A stretch of DNA of 64,000 nucleotides from Brevibacillus laterosporus. GTDB lineage: Bacteria > Bacillota > Bacilli > Brevibacillales > Brevibacillaceae. The DNA lies in assembly GCA_007833815.1 (NCBI GenBank), contig CP033464.1, forward strand, positions 2,970,001-3,034,000, written 5' to 3'. The translations under genes were made by a program, and so were the position numbers. Below, piece by piece: positions 15,296 to 22,958 of the stretch (positions within the stretch are counted from its first letter, which is position 1; every line of letters starts with the position of its first letter). Under the pieces are notes generated by a model, which saw only the letters and a list, made by a program, of their open reading frames with translations, had not been told where the DNA came from and did not search any database.

Positions 15296-15337
15296 TGTCC
15301 CAACTTGGGTGTAAGCATGGTCCTATTAATAGTATAG
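15296..15337 (+). promoter_or_regulatory. Repeated regulatory element, copy 4
   Basis: TGTCCCAACTTG...GGTCCTATTAATAGTATAG aligns without gaps to the elements at 670, 825 and 988. It ends 34 bases before the sigma-like gene. As a promoter it would give a short leader; as an operator it sits ideally between the divergent XRE and sigma-like genes. Confidence 0.55.
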
Positions 15338-15371
15338 AGGAAAAACATAGAAAATGGAGGAGTAAATTTTG

Positions 15372-15962
15372 ATGGGTAAAAAAATAGAGAGGACAGTAAT
15401 TGCTGCTAGAGAAGGGTGTCACATATCAAGGGATTTAGTTTATAGAGAGTTTATCCCAATAATAAATAACTACGCACATAATAACTGGTTTAAGGTCCAG
15501 AACGAAGCAACTTTAACAAATCGGCTACTCGCAAAATTAGATGAAACTATTAAGGATTATAACGTGGAAAGGGGATCGTTCCATAAATTAGTTAGAATTA
15601 ACTTGGAAAGGTCATTTAGGCTATTTATAAAAAGTAGAAAGTATTGTAATGGAAACTTGACTCCATTACACAAGAATGTTGATGAAGACGGAAATACTCT
15701 AGCTGACCTGTTGCCTGATATCTTGGTGGATATTGAAAGCAACGTAATCGAAAAAGAGTCAGTAAAAGAAAAAATCGCCCTTTTGGCGAAGGGCGATTTG
15801 AGAAAAAAAGCGATCCTACTCGCTTGGTCTGACGGCTTCTATAATGACTCAGCTCTTTCGGAGTTGTTGACGCAACTCTTTGGAGGTAAACCTGATTCAC
15901 ATAGACGAGCCATCACAAGGTTTAGAACATTTTGTCAAGCGGCCCTCTCACAGACAGCCTAA
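15372..15962 (+). CDS. Sigma-70-like factor, divergent
   Basis: Residues of about 25-92 resemble sigma region 2 (YNVERGSFHKLVRINLERSF, then RLFIKSRK), and the C-terminal 50 residues contain a helix-turn-helix-like segment (ILLAWSDGFYNDSALSELLT). This suggests a phage-encoded sigma factor redirecting host RNA polymerase. The fit is weak and it could be another DNA-binding protein. ATG 15372 follows TGGAGGAG. The gene lies in the AT-rich regulatory island, directly after a copy of the repeated element. Confidence 0.5.
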   Translation: MGKKIERTVIAAREGCHISRDLVYREFIPIINNYAHNNWFKVQNEATLTNRLLAKLDETIKDYNVERGSFHKLVRINLERSFRLFIKSRKYCNGNLTPLHKNVDEDGNTLADLLPDILVDIESNVIEKESVKEKIALLAKGDLRKKAILLAWSDGFYNDSALSELLTQLFGGKPDSHRRAITRFRTFCQAALSQTA

Positions 15963-16157
15963 CAAATTTTTGAAAGCAATACGGACGAGTATATACGCGT
16001 CGTATCTCTTTCTTATAGACATTATAGAGTACTTCTATGTTGTTCTCAATCATAACAAAGTGGTTATTACAAAATCTTAACCATCTTTATTCATGATTAT
16101 ACAGAACGTTCTGCCAAATATAGCGATTTAATTTCTCATGAAACGGAGTTGATCCCG

Positions 16158-16289
16158 ATGACACACCGTAACCTACTCGAAAATACCGATCTTACATACA
16201 ACGGAGGTTTCCCGCCCTATGATGATCCTGCGGACTATATTCCGATTACCCTATCCGCCACACTCCGAAAGGCGGTGCGGCTCGGATGA
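16158..16289 (+). CDS. Small protein (43 aa)
   Basis: ACGGAG precedes ATG 16158, and the stop overlaps the next ATG (ATGA), so the pair is coupled. The peptide is rich in Pro, Asp and Tyr (GGFPPYDDPADYIPI). No family is recognised. The 195 bases before it hold no supported gene. Confidence 0.5.
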   Translation: MTHRNLLENTDLTYNGGFPPYDDPADYIPITLSATLRKAVRLG

Positions 16290-16840
16290 CTACACTCGCT
16301 CAACGGTTGGCCGGAAAACGACTATGCATTACGGATCATGCCGCGGAGGAAGCAACGAAAGACTTTGGCATAGAGCGGAGAAGAGCCGCAAGTTGGGTCG
16401 CTGAGAACGCGAAGAAAGCCGTATATATTAGCCATGTGATGGGCGCTGATAAGAAGCATAGTTATTTTTACGGATACAGACGCGCCTGCTTTATCGTAAG
16501 AGAGACAGGCAAGAAGCTGACGGTCGTGACTGTACATCCGGCAAAGCCGCGAGCAGCCATTCGCGACAAGGTAGATTCGTTGCTTTCCCGTGAGTTACGG
16601 AAGATCGAAACGCAGGAGCGGAATTTAAAACGGAAAATTACGCTAATCAAAGCGGAGCTTAGTATCGAGAAGGCGGAATTAAACCTGCGATACCTACGAG
16701 CGCGAAGTGAATCGAAAAAACTCGCTTATAAAGCTCGCATACGAGCGATTGACGAATACTTTACGCAACTGGACGCGGACCTGCTTTCGGTCAAGCACGA
16801 TAAACGAGGCGTCGCTAAGTCAATAGTCGCCTATATGTAG
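16286..16840 (+). CDS. Toxin-fold-like N-terminal domain with coiled-coil tail
   Basis: Residues 1-85 read like a small alpha/beta domain of the RelE/DUF4258 kind: LCITDHAAEEATKDFGIE, then YFYGYRRACFIVRE and KLTVVTVHP. Residues of about 95-185 are basic and helical, probably a coiled coil (ERNLKRKITLIKAELSIEKA). The combination is unusual. It could be an RNA-binding phage protein rather than a toxin; no antitoxin is evident unless the coupled 43-residue gene serves. Confidence 0.5.
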   Translation: MTTLAQRLAGKRLCITDHAAEEATKDFGIERRRAASWVAENAKKAVYISHVMGADKKHSYFYGYRRACFIVRETGKKLTVVTVHPAKPRAAIRDKVDSLLSRELRKIETQERNLKRKITLIKAELSIEKAELNLRYLRARSESKKLAYKARIRAIDEYFTQLDADLLSVKHDKRGVAKSIVAYM

Positions 16841-16843
16841 TGG

Positions 16844-16881
16844 AAAATAAAAAGCCCCTCCCGCAGTTAGCGCAGGAGGGC
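16844..16881 (-). terminator. Terminator of the - strand peptide transcript
   Basis: On the - strand GCCCTCC...GGAGGGGC forms a GC-rich stem followed by TTTTTATTTT. It overlaps the stop codon of the 27-residue peptide and lies just past the end of the + strand gene at 16840. Confidence 0.7.
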
Positions 16882-16950
16882 GAGGACCCCCAAGACAACA
16901 AGAGCTAAGTCGAGTATCCCGGAGTCGCGTAAGTGCTGGAGCAATCTCAC
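16867..16950 (-). CDS. 27-residue hydrophobic peptide, type I toxin-like
   Basis: GTG 16950 on the - strand is preceded by AAAGGAGGTGATC, a full-strength SD site. The peptide has a polar N-terminus and the hydrophobic run ILDLALVVLGVLALLR, fit for one membrane helix. A consensus promoter 80 bases upstream and a terminator at its stop define a compact transcript of about 170 nt. This resembles the toxin mRNAs of Bacillus type I systems or holin-like peptides. I cannot see a clear antisense RNA promoter. Confidence 0.6.
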   Translation of the reverse strand: MRLLQHLRDSGILDLALVVLGVLALLR

Positions 16951-17029
16951 GCGATCACCTCCTTTCTGGCCTTGACAGCCTCAGCCCGGAGAGTCCCAGA
17001 CCGAACGAAAGAAAGATTGTCCCATATGG

Positions 17030-17058
17030 AGTATACGAAATATTCAAGTTTTTGGCAA
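17030..17058 (-). promoter_or_regulatory. Sigma-A type promoter on the - strand
   Basis: On the - strand TTGCCA (17058-17053), a 17-base spacer and TATACT (17035-17030) match the sigma-A consensus closely. It points toward the 27-residue peptide and gives a leader of about 70 nt. Confidence 0.7.
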
Positions 17059-17060
17059 TA

Positions 17061-17216
17061 GCCGACCTCCCGCGTCGGCAAGGCGGTGTGGACGAAAAAG
17101 GCGAGGCACCCCGTATGCCTGTCGTAAACCTGTGGGGGTAGTCAGCGTCCTTGGATAGCTGATTCTAGTAGACGACCGTTCATGCCGTCTCGCGGACGCG
17201 GGATCACCGGTGTCCG
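17061..17216. ncRNA. Candidate structured RNA: five successive hairpins
   Basis: Five consecutive inverted repeats fill this gene-free stretch: GCCGAC/GTCGGC (17061-17079), AGGCA/TGCCT (17104-17120), TCAGC/GCTGA (17142-17162), AGACG/CGTCT (17170-17190) and CGGAC/GTCCG (17193-17216). The stretch is GC-rich and has no supported ORF. It could be a + strand small RNA or the leader of the SSB operon; the direction is not decided by sequence. Confidence 0.4.
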
Positions 17217-17240
17217 AAATAATAACGGGGAGTGTTGCGG

Positions 17241-17648
17241 ATGGCGTTTGAAACGATTGTTCACGAGGGTAAGTTGTACCGGAAGGTCGATCGTAGGGTG
17301 AAGAAGGGCGACAGGTACGTTACTCCGAAGAAGAATCGATTTAACGCCGATCTAACTAAAGGAAAGGTTTACGAACTCCAAAAAGACGAGTGGGGAAGGC
17401 TATTCTTCCGCGATAACGCCGATGACGCAAGGTACTTTCCCTTAGAAGCGGAAGATGTCTACGTCTTGGAAGCTGTGGAAGACGCCGCACCAATCACGCT
17501 AATCTCTACGACACCAGCCGTTGAAAAAACGTACACTTTGCAAGTGACAGACAGCACCTTGGCTACGATTCGTAACGCGGCATTACTGTTGCCGGTTGAA
17601 ATCGGAATGGGTCTTCTCGCCCAGTTCGAAGCAATCCGCCAATCATAA
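17241..17648 (+). CDS. Small-barrel domain protein upstream of SSB
   Basis: The N-terminus, IVHEGKLYRKVDRRVKKGDR then YVTP, matches a domain repeated in the proteins at 18849 and 32254 (pattern V-x-G-x-x-Y-R-x-V...A-x-x-G-D), which looks like a small beta barrel. ATG 17241 follows GGGGAG. The C-terminal half is different and mildly hydrophobic. The function is unknown; the position before SSB suggests a replication-linked role. Confidence 0.55.
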   Translation: MAFETIVHEGKLYRKVDRRVKKGDRYVTPKKNRFNADLTKGKVYELQKDEWGRLFFRDNADDARYFPLEAEDVYVLEAVEDAAPITLISTTPAVEKTYTLQVTDSTLATIRNAALLLPVEIGMGLLAQFEAIRQS

Positions 17649-17667
17649 CGTTAAAGGAGCGATGTGC

Positions 17668-18432
17668 ATGGGAATCCGCGAAAAGTTAAAGGAACGTGAG
17701 GAAGCACGCGACAAGGCGGCACAAGGAGCGGGCGGAGGCATTAACGCAGGCCTACCGGAAGGTGTCACACGCTACGTTAAACTCGGACAAGAGCTTACGG
17801 GAGGCAAGACGTATGTCCTCCTCGCACCATACGGACAATGGTACTTTTACTACACGCATGAGGACGGCGATAAGTACCCGTCACGCGAAACCTACTATCG
17901 AAAGCATACGTGCACACACAGTCCGAAAGTAGCGCCGGCAAACGACGATGAGAGCGGTACATTATTCGACCAGTACGCGAAGTCAAATGCAAACGTATGC
18001 CTGTCGTGCAAGGCGAAAGCCAAACGTAAACTGTACTTCATGGTGCCGGTGTATGACCCCGAATATAAAACGTGGCGCGTCCTCGACCTCAAAGAGTTCC
18101 ACGCGAAAAACATTATGGATGACTTCGATAAAATCCAGCTTACCGCGCAGAAGTTCAAGCCGGACTATACGCTCGTTGGCGATGCGGTGACTATCGCGAA
18201 AACTTCCGACGGTAAATCGTATTCGATGGAATCCGGGAACCTTGACGGGACTGTCATCGAAGCTGCCCGTGCCTTTACCGGATCGGCCGAAATCAAATAC
18301 GAGGAGCTCGCCAACTTCCGAACCGAAGATGATATTCGCGAGATACTCGGAAAAGCAACGAAGAATGTCGACAAGACGGTACTAGAGGACGGGGTCCCGA
18401 TTACAGTTTCCGACGAAGACTTGCCATTTTAA
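17668..18432 (+). CDS. Single-stranded DNA-binding protein (gp32/gp2.5 type)
   Basis: The 254-residue protein ends in an acidic tail with the tip VSDEDLPF, the SSB signature for binding partner proteins. A central C-x-H...C-x-x-C set (C82, H84, C111, C114) resembles the zinc site of phage T4 gp32. The order SSB, nuclease and polymerase supports a replication role: coating single strands at the fork. ATG 17668 is preferred over 17662 because AAAGGAGC is eight bases upstream. Confidence 0.75.
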   Translation: MGIREKLKEREEARDKAAQGAGGGINAGLPEGVTRYVKLGQELTGGKTYVLLAPYGQWYFYYTHEDGDKYPSRETYYRKHTCTHSPKVAPANDDESGTLFDQYAKSNANVCLSCKAKAKRKLYFMVPVYDPEYKTWRVLDLKEFHAKNIMDDFDKIQLTAQKFKPDYTLVGDAVTIAKTSDGKSYSMESGNLDGTVIEAARAFTGSAEIKYEELANFRTEDDIREILGKATKNVDKTVLEDGVPITVSDEDLPF

Positions 18433-18450
18433 CCGAGAGGAGGCGACCAG

Positions 18451-18846
18451 ATGGCGAACTATTCAAATAACATCGGCGCCCACTCGCAGCTATTGGCGAA
18501 AACGGCGCTACTCGCTAACGGCTACGAGATCGCCAACCCGGAAGCTCCCGAAGTGTACGACATTGTGGCGCGCCATCCTCTGTCACGCGATTGGCAGACG
18601 TTCCAAGTAAAGACCGTACGTAGACGGGAGGATCGCGGCGCACTTGTCGTATGTGGCTCACGCAATAGCGGCGACGTATATTCGCTGGATGATTGCGATT
18701 ACCTTATCGGAGTGCTCGACGGAGGCGACGTATATCTGATCGAGAACCGGGAGCTGTCCGAATACTGGGCGACGCCGGACAATATCAACGAGAAATGGCG
18801 CAAGTTATCGACAGTAATTCAAAAACAATTATCGGAGGCGGTTTAA
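18451..18846 (+). CDS. PD-(D/E)XK nuclease-like protein
   Basis: D37 in EVYDIVARH and the QVK motif at 52-54 give a PD-(D/E)XK-like core, as in the protein at 3259. It sits between SSB and polymerase, so a branch-resolving or processing nuclease is plausible. GAGAGGAGG lies before the ATG. Confidence 0.55.
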   Translation: MANYSNNIGAHSQLLAKTALLANGYEIANPEAPEVYDIVARHPLSRDWQTFQVKTVRRREDRGALVVCGSRNSGDVYSLDDCDYLIGVLDGGDVYLIENRELSEYWATPDNINEKWRKLSTVIQKQLSEAV

Positions 18847-18848
18847 TA

Positions 18849-20231
18849 ATGGGAAAACAACTAAACTTTAAAACGGTAAATGGCGTTCAGTATCGTGTGG
18901 TAACGGATCGTGAGGCGCAGGTAGGCGATTACGTGCTCTATGATGTATCGCTAAGGTCCTATATTGAAGAAGGTAAACCGTATGAGGTAGTGAGAGTTGA
19001 TTCTTGCGACGATCCTCAAATCATTGATGAGGACGGTGACGAATTCGATACTGCGTATAGTGGTGCCTACGAGTTACTAGAAAAAATCGGCAGTGTTCTG
19101 AACGATCTTGTGACGCATGAGGGCGTAACTTATCGGAAGGTTGTGCGAGATGCGAAGCCGGGAGATAAGTTTGTAGTTCCGAATGAATCAGCCATGGATT
19201 ATACCGCGGGTAAAATTTACGAGATCATCAGATTAGATAGAGACGGTGATCCTCGCTTTATTGATGACATAGATGATGAATATCACGTAGTGTCCGGAAG
19301 CTACACCGTACTAGAACCCGTCACCATCGACGAGGAGCTATCCGTTGCACAAGCGCGAGTTGCCGAACTTGAAGCGAAGAAGAAGGAATTGGTGGAGGCT
19401 AATCGGTTGAAAGTCGGGGATTATGCGAAAGTGGTAGTGCCCGGGGAATGGTGCGTTCCAGTTGGACGGATAGTGGAGGTTATCGAAGATGATGAAACCT
19501 ACATGCCATTCCGTACCAAGAAGTTAAACGGGGATTTCACAGGTTGGTTCCGAGTGCATGAGCTAGTCCGCGCCACCGACGAAGAAGTTGCGGAAGCACG
19601 GTGTCAGCTTGACCGAAATAAGATCAAGCCGGGCGTTACCGTCAGATTAGTCATAGAGGTCGGGAAGTATCCGAAGCACGGTTGGGGCGACGCTAGTAAT
19701 GGTGATATAGGCAAGGTACGTACAGTAGACGGTAGTAGTGTTCGTGTAGACTTTCCAAACCAAAGCGATTGGAAAGCGCACATTGACGAATTAACGATAG
19801 CGACGGAAGAAGAAACGCGTCTTCTCGTAGGCGAGTACGCGAAAGTCGTTGCGAATGGTTCGGATCACTCAGCCAACAACGGGGATTTCGTTAAAATTGT
19901 GCGAGATGACCGGTCCAAACTTCCGTTCCGTTGCGAGACGGTAGACGGAAAAGTACTACGCAGACCGTGGTTCCAAGCGTCAGACCTAACGCGTGTATCT
20001 GACGAAGAAGTGAAATGGGCCGGAATCGGACGTAAGGTTGGCGAGTTCAAGGCGGGTGACATTGTTCGTTTGAATAGAAATACCGGAGGACACCTACGTC
20101 AAGGTGACATAACAGTTCTCGATTATGTACGCGGTACCTCTATTGGATTTGGTGAAGGTTATGTCGGAGAAACTGACTGGATCGAGATGGTCGCACCAGT
20201 CGAGTCCACCGTAAAATTAAAAGCATCCTAA
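18849..20231 (+). CDS. Multi-domain small-barrel repeat protein
   Basis: The 460-residue protein is built from at least four tandem small beta-barrel-like units. The first two carry the pattern VNGVQYRVVTDREAQVGDYV and VTHEGVTYRKVVRDAKPGDK; the later two have a KVGDYAKVV or VGEYAKVVANG core. The repeats recall SH3/KOW-type domains. The first repeat family also occurs at 17241 and 32254. Many copies suggest a scaffold or nucleic-acid-binding role; I know no named family. GGCGGTTTAATA precedes ATG 18849. Confidence 0.6.
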   Translation: MGKQLNFKTVNGVQYRVVTDREAQVGDYVLYDVSLRSYIEEGKPYEVVRVDSCDDPQIIDEDGDEFDTAYSGAYELLEKIGSVLNDLVTHEGVTYRKVVRDAKPGDKFVVPNESAMDYTAGKIYEIIRLDRDGDPRFIDDIDDEYHVVSGSYTVLEPVTIDEELSVAQARVAELEAKKKELVEANRLKVGDYAKVVVPGEWCVPVGRIVEVIEDDETYMPFRTKKLNGDFTGWFRVHELVRATDEEVAEARCQLDRNKIKPGVTVRLVIEVGKYPKHGWGDASNGDIGKVRTVDGSSVRVDFPNQSDWKAHIDELTIATEEETRLLVGEYAKVVANGSDHSANNGDFVKIVRDDRSKLPFRCETVDGKVLRRPWFQASDLTRVSDEEVKWAGIGRKVGEFKAGDIVRLNRNTGGHLRQGDITVLDYVRGTSIGFGEGYVGETDWIEMVAPVESTVKLKAS

Positions 20232-20267
20232 CGAAAGGGGGCGGTCGCCCTGACCGTTAAACTAACG

Positions 20268-22427
20268 TTGAATTTACGTTCGCCTACTGCGGTCGATCCT
20301 GACGCTAAAAAACGAGTGGACGACGCGGTCAAACGTAAGTCTGCTGCAACCGAGACTATCGAGCAGGCGTGGGATCGTATACTTGCAATGAGTAACAGCG
20401 CATCGGACCAAGGACGTTTACTAGAAGTTAAAAAAGCGATGGAGTCGGGCGTAATAGGCAGACGTCCGACCGACTCTTCCAAACGGTTTAGTAAGGCGGA
20501 AGCTCTCCGGATATGGGTAGATTTAAACGAGCGTCAACGCGGTGAAAAATTGGCGGAGATGGTACGAAACACTCCGTCTAACTACCACCTAATAAACAAC
20601 GTCGCCTCGTTAGAATATATGATTCGAACGATTGAATCTGCGGATATCATTGCGGTTGACTGTGAAACGTTCGGTGAAAATGACGCGGCTCTCGATCCTT
20701 GGCGCGGTAACATGGCGGGATTCAGCGTTTCAACTCGATACGAGAGCTTCTATGTCCCGTTAAATCACGAGGAAGAGGCGATGTACGACGAATACGTAAT
20801 CGATAAAATGCGTGAAGTACTTCCGAAGGCCAGAATCGTCATGCACAACGCGCCCTTCGATTGCAAGTGGTTCTATGTCAAATACGGGCTTGATTTGATA
20901 GACGCTCTTTATGCAGATACACGGATAATGGCGATGGCACTCGACGAAAACCGTAATCACCGTTTGAAGGATTTGTGCGCGGATTGGCTAAAACTGCCGG
21001 GCGACAACTTCGACCAACTTTTCGGTAAAACACCGTTCAACCAAATCCCGTTAGATGTCGCATTGGTATATGCGGCAGGCGACACGGAGAAAACGCTAAA
21101 ACTTTACGAATGGATTCGCGCATGGTACTCGAAGCGTGACGATCTCAAACGCATTGAGCGGTTGGTATTTGATATCGAAATGCCTGTGTGCCGACAATTT
21201 ATCCGGTCTGATTTATGTGGAATCCGATTTGACGTGGAGATGGCGCGGGAATTGGACGCAAAGTTTAAGCGAGAGGAGTTGCAGTTGGAGGCGGAGATAC
21301 ACGAATATCTGCGCGAGAAAATCAACCTAAACTCGCCGGTCCAGTTATCGAAAAAATTATACGGAGACCTGCAATTGCCTGACAACGATAAAGGGTCTAC
21401 GGGGGTGCGTACCCTAAAGCGCATTAAAAAGAACCATCCGGTTATCCCTTTGATTCTCGATTATCGCGCGGTGGGAAAATTGCGCCAGGCGTTCACGTCA
21501 AAACTGCCGCATAGTGTAAAAGCCGATGGGAAGATTCATCCGTGGCATAACACTTGGGGCGCCGCAACCGGTCGATTTACGTGTGCCAACCCGAACACAC
21601 AGCAAATTCCAGCCAAGCGACCAGAAATACGTCATCTGTTCCTCTCAACTAACAGTGATCGGATTCTTGTTTCAGTCGATTACTCGCAAATTGAATTACG
21701 CGTGTTGGCGCATATGGCGGAAGAACCGGTACTTATCGAGGCGTTCGAGATAGGACGCGATATTCACTCGACCACGGCGGCACTCATCAGTAAAGGACGA
21801 TACACTTATAGTGACATCGAGCATTACAAAGATACGGAGGGTCACGAGTGCCAGAAACTTCGGAAACAGGCGAAAATTGTTAACTTCGGGATCGTTTATG
21901 GAATGGGCGCCGGTAAGCTTGCGGATACACTCGAAGTAACGAAAGCCGAAGCGCAAGCGATCATCAACGATTACTTTCGCGGATATCCCGGCATTAAACG
22001 ATATATGGACGAACAGCATCGGAAGGTTATGAAAGACGGATTTGTAACCGGGATTTTTGGAAGAAAACGCCGACTTCATGACGATATTAAATCGAAAGAA
22101 CGTTTTCGTGTCTACGGGGCGCAACGACAGGCTGGTAACTTCCCGATTCAAGAGAGCGCGGGTTCGATTCTTAAGAAAGCGATTGTTGATCTAGTGCCAG
22201 TTCTCAAACATTATGACACCTTTATCCTACTACAAGTGCACGACGAACTACTTTTCGATTGTCCTAGAGATATAACACAAGACGCGTTAGATCACATCAG
22301 AACAACAATGGAGAACACTGTAAAATTGCGCTGTCCAGTCCGTTGTGACGTGGAAATTAACCCGGAACGATGGATGAAAAAAGTAGATGAACACGAATGG
22401 TTTGAGGAAAACGAAGAGGGAGAGTGA
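20268..22427 (+). CDS. polA: Family A DNA polymerase with 3'-5' exonuclease
   Basis: This is the phage replicative DNA polymerase. The exonuclease domain begins at AVDCETF (D131, E133). The polymerase domain shows motif A VDYSQIELR (about 469), motif B KIVNFGIVYG (about 535) and motif C QVHDELLFD (about 656). No 5'-3' nuclease domain is present. An in-frame CTG at 20250 is better placed after AAAGGGGGCGG than the TTG at 20268, so translation may start there (MTVKLTLNL). A homing endonuclease gene follows after four bases. Confidence 0.9.
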   Translation: MNLRSPTAVDPDAKKRVDDAVKRKSAATETIEQAWDRILAMSNSASDQGRLLEVKKAMESGVIGRRPTDSSKRFSKAEALRIWVDLNERQRGEKLAEMVRNTPSNYHLINNVASLEYMIRTIESADIIAVDCETFGENDAALDPWRGNMAGFSVSTRYESFYVPLNHEEEAMYDEYVIDKMREVLPKARIVMHNAPFDCKWFYVKYGLDLIDALYADTRIMAMALDENRNHRLKDLCADWLKLPGDNFDQLFGKTPFNQIPLDVALVYAAGDTEKTLKLYEWIRAWYSKRDDLKRIERLVFDIEMPVCRQFIRSDLCGIRFDVEMARELDAKFKREELQLEAEIHEYLREKINLNSPVQLSKKLYGDLQLPDNDKGSTGVRTLKRIKKNHPVIPLILDYRAVGKLRQAFTSKLPHSVKADGKIHPWHNTWGAATGRFTCANPNTQQIPAKRPEIRHLFLSTNSDRILVSVDYSQIELRVLAHMAEEPVLIEAFEIGRDIHSTTAALISKGRYTYSDIEHYKDTEGHECQKLRKQAKIVNFGIVYGMGAGKLADTLEVTKAEAQAIINDYFRGYPGIKRYMDEQHRKVMKDGFVTGIFGRKRRLHDDIKSKERFRVYGAQRQAGNFPIQESAGSILKKAIVDLVPVLKHYDTFILLQVHDELLFDCPRDITQDALDHIRTTMENTVKLRCPVRCDVEINPERWMKKVDEHEWFEENEEGE

Positions 22428-22431
22428 TTAT

Positions 22432-22941
22432 TTGGCGCGAGAGATTCCTTTGACGAAAGGGGAAGTCGCGATTGTCGATGACCTAGATTACGAGTTGCTA
22501 TCTAGGTACAAATGGCACTATGTAAGTAGCGGATATGCAGGAAGGTCAATTCACCACCGAGATACGATAGCCAGGTCATTTGTACTTATGCATCGTAAGA
22601 TAGTGGGGGCGCCAGTAGGTAAAGTCGTTGATCACATAAATGGTAACAAGTTAGATAACAGGAGGTCAAATTTAAGGATTGTAGACCAGACCAAGAATCA
22701 GGCCAACAGACAGCAACTTAATAGGAATAATAAATCGGGATTTAGAGGTGTTTCATGGTCAAAAGCTGCTGGAAAGTGGGAAAGTAGTGTGATGTTTTTA
22801 GGAAAGAAGATATATCTAGGTATCTACGAATCACCGGTCGATGCGGCTGTTGCTTACAACACAAAAGCATCAGAATTATTCGGGGATTGTGCACAATTAA
22901 ACGATATTCCTAAGGAGGACGATGCTCTATCTCACAACTAG
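22432..22941 (+). CDS. Free-standing HNH homing endonuclease with AP2 domain
   Basis: The HNH core lies at about residues 52-85 (LMHRKIVGAPVGKVVDHING then NKLDNRRSNLRI), followed by an AP2-type DNA-binding domain (about 103-150, KSGFRGVSWSKAAGKW). Such genes are selfish elements that insert beside conserved replication genes. The TTG start lies just after the polymerase stop with GAGGGAGAG upstream. It separates the polymerase from the next nuclease gene, whose ribosome site it appears to have disturbed. Confidence 0.85.
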   Translation: MAREIPLTKGEVAIVDDLDYELLSRYKWHYVSSGYAGRSIHHRDTIARSFVLMHRKIVGAPVGKVVDHINGNKLDNRRSNLRIVDQTKNQANRQQLNRNNKSGFRGVSWSKAAGKWESSVMFLGKKIYLGIYESPVDAAVAYNTKASELFGDCAQLNDIPKEDDALSHN

Positions 22942-22958
22942 CCGATGATTTCAAAACG

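Noticed and set aside
15969-16079. TTG-started 36-codon ORF after the sigma-like gene
   Set aside because: There is no ribosome site; the hydrophobic run may be chance in AT-rich DNA.
22150-22175. tRNA T-loop-like GGTTCGATTC
   Set aside because: It is inside the conserved polymerase coding sequence, and no cloverleaf can be drawn.
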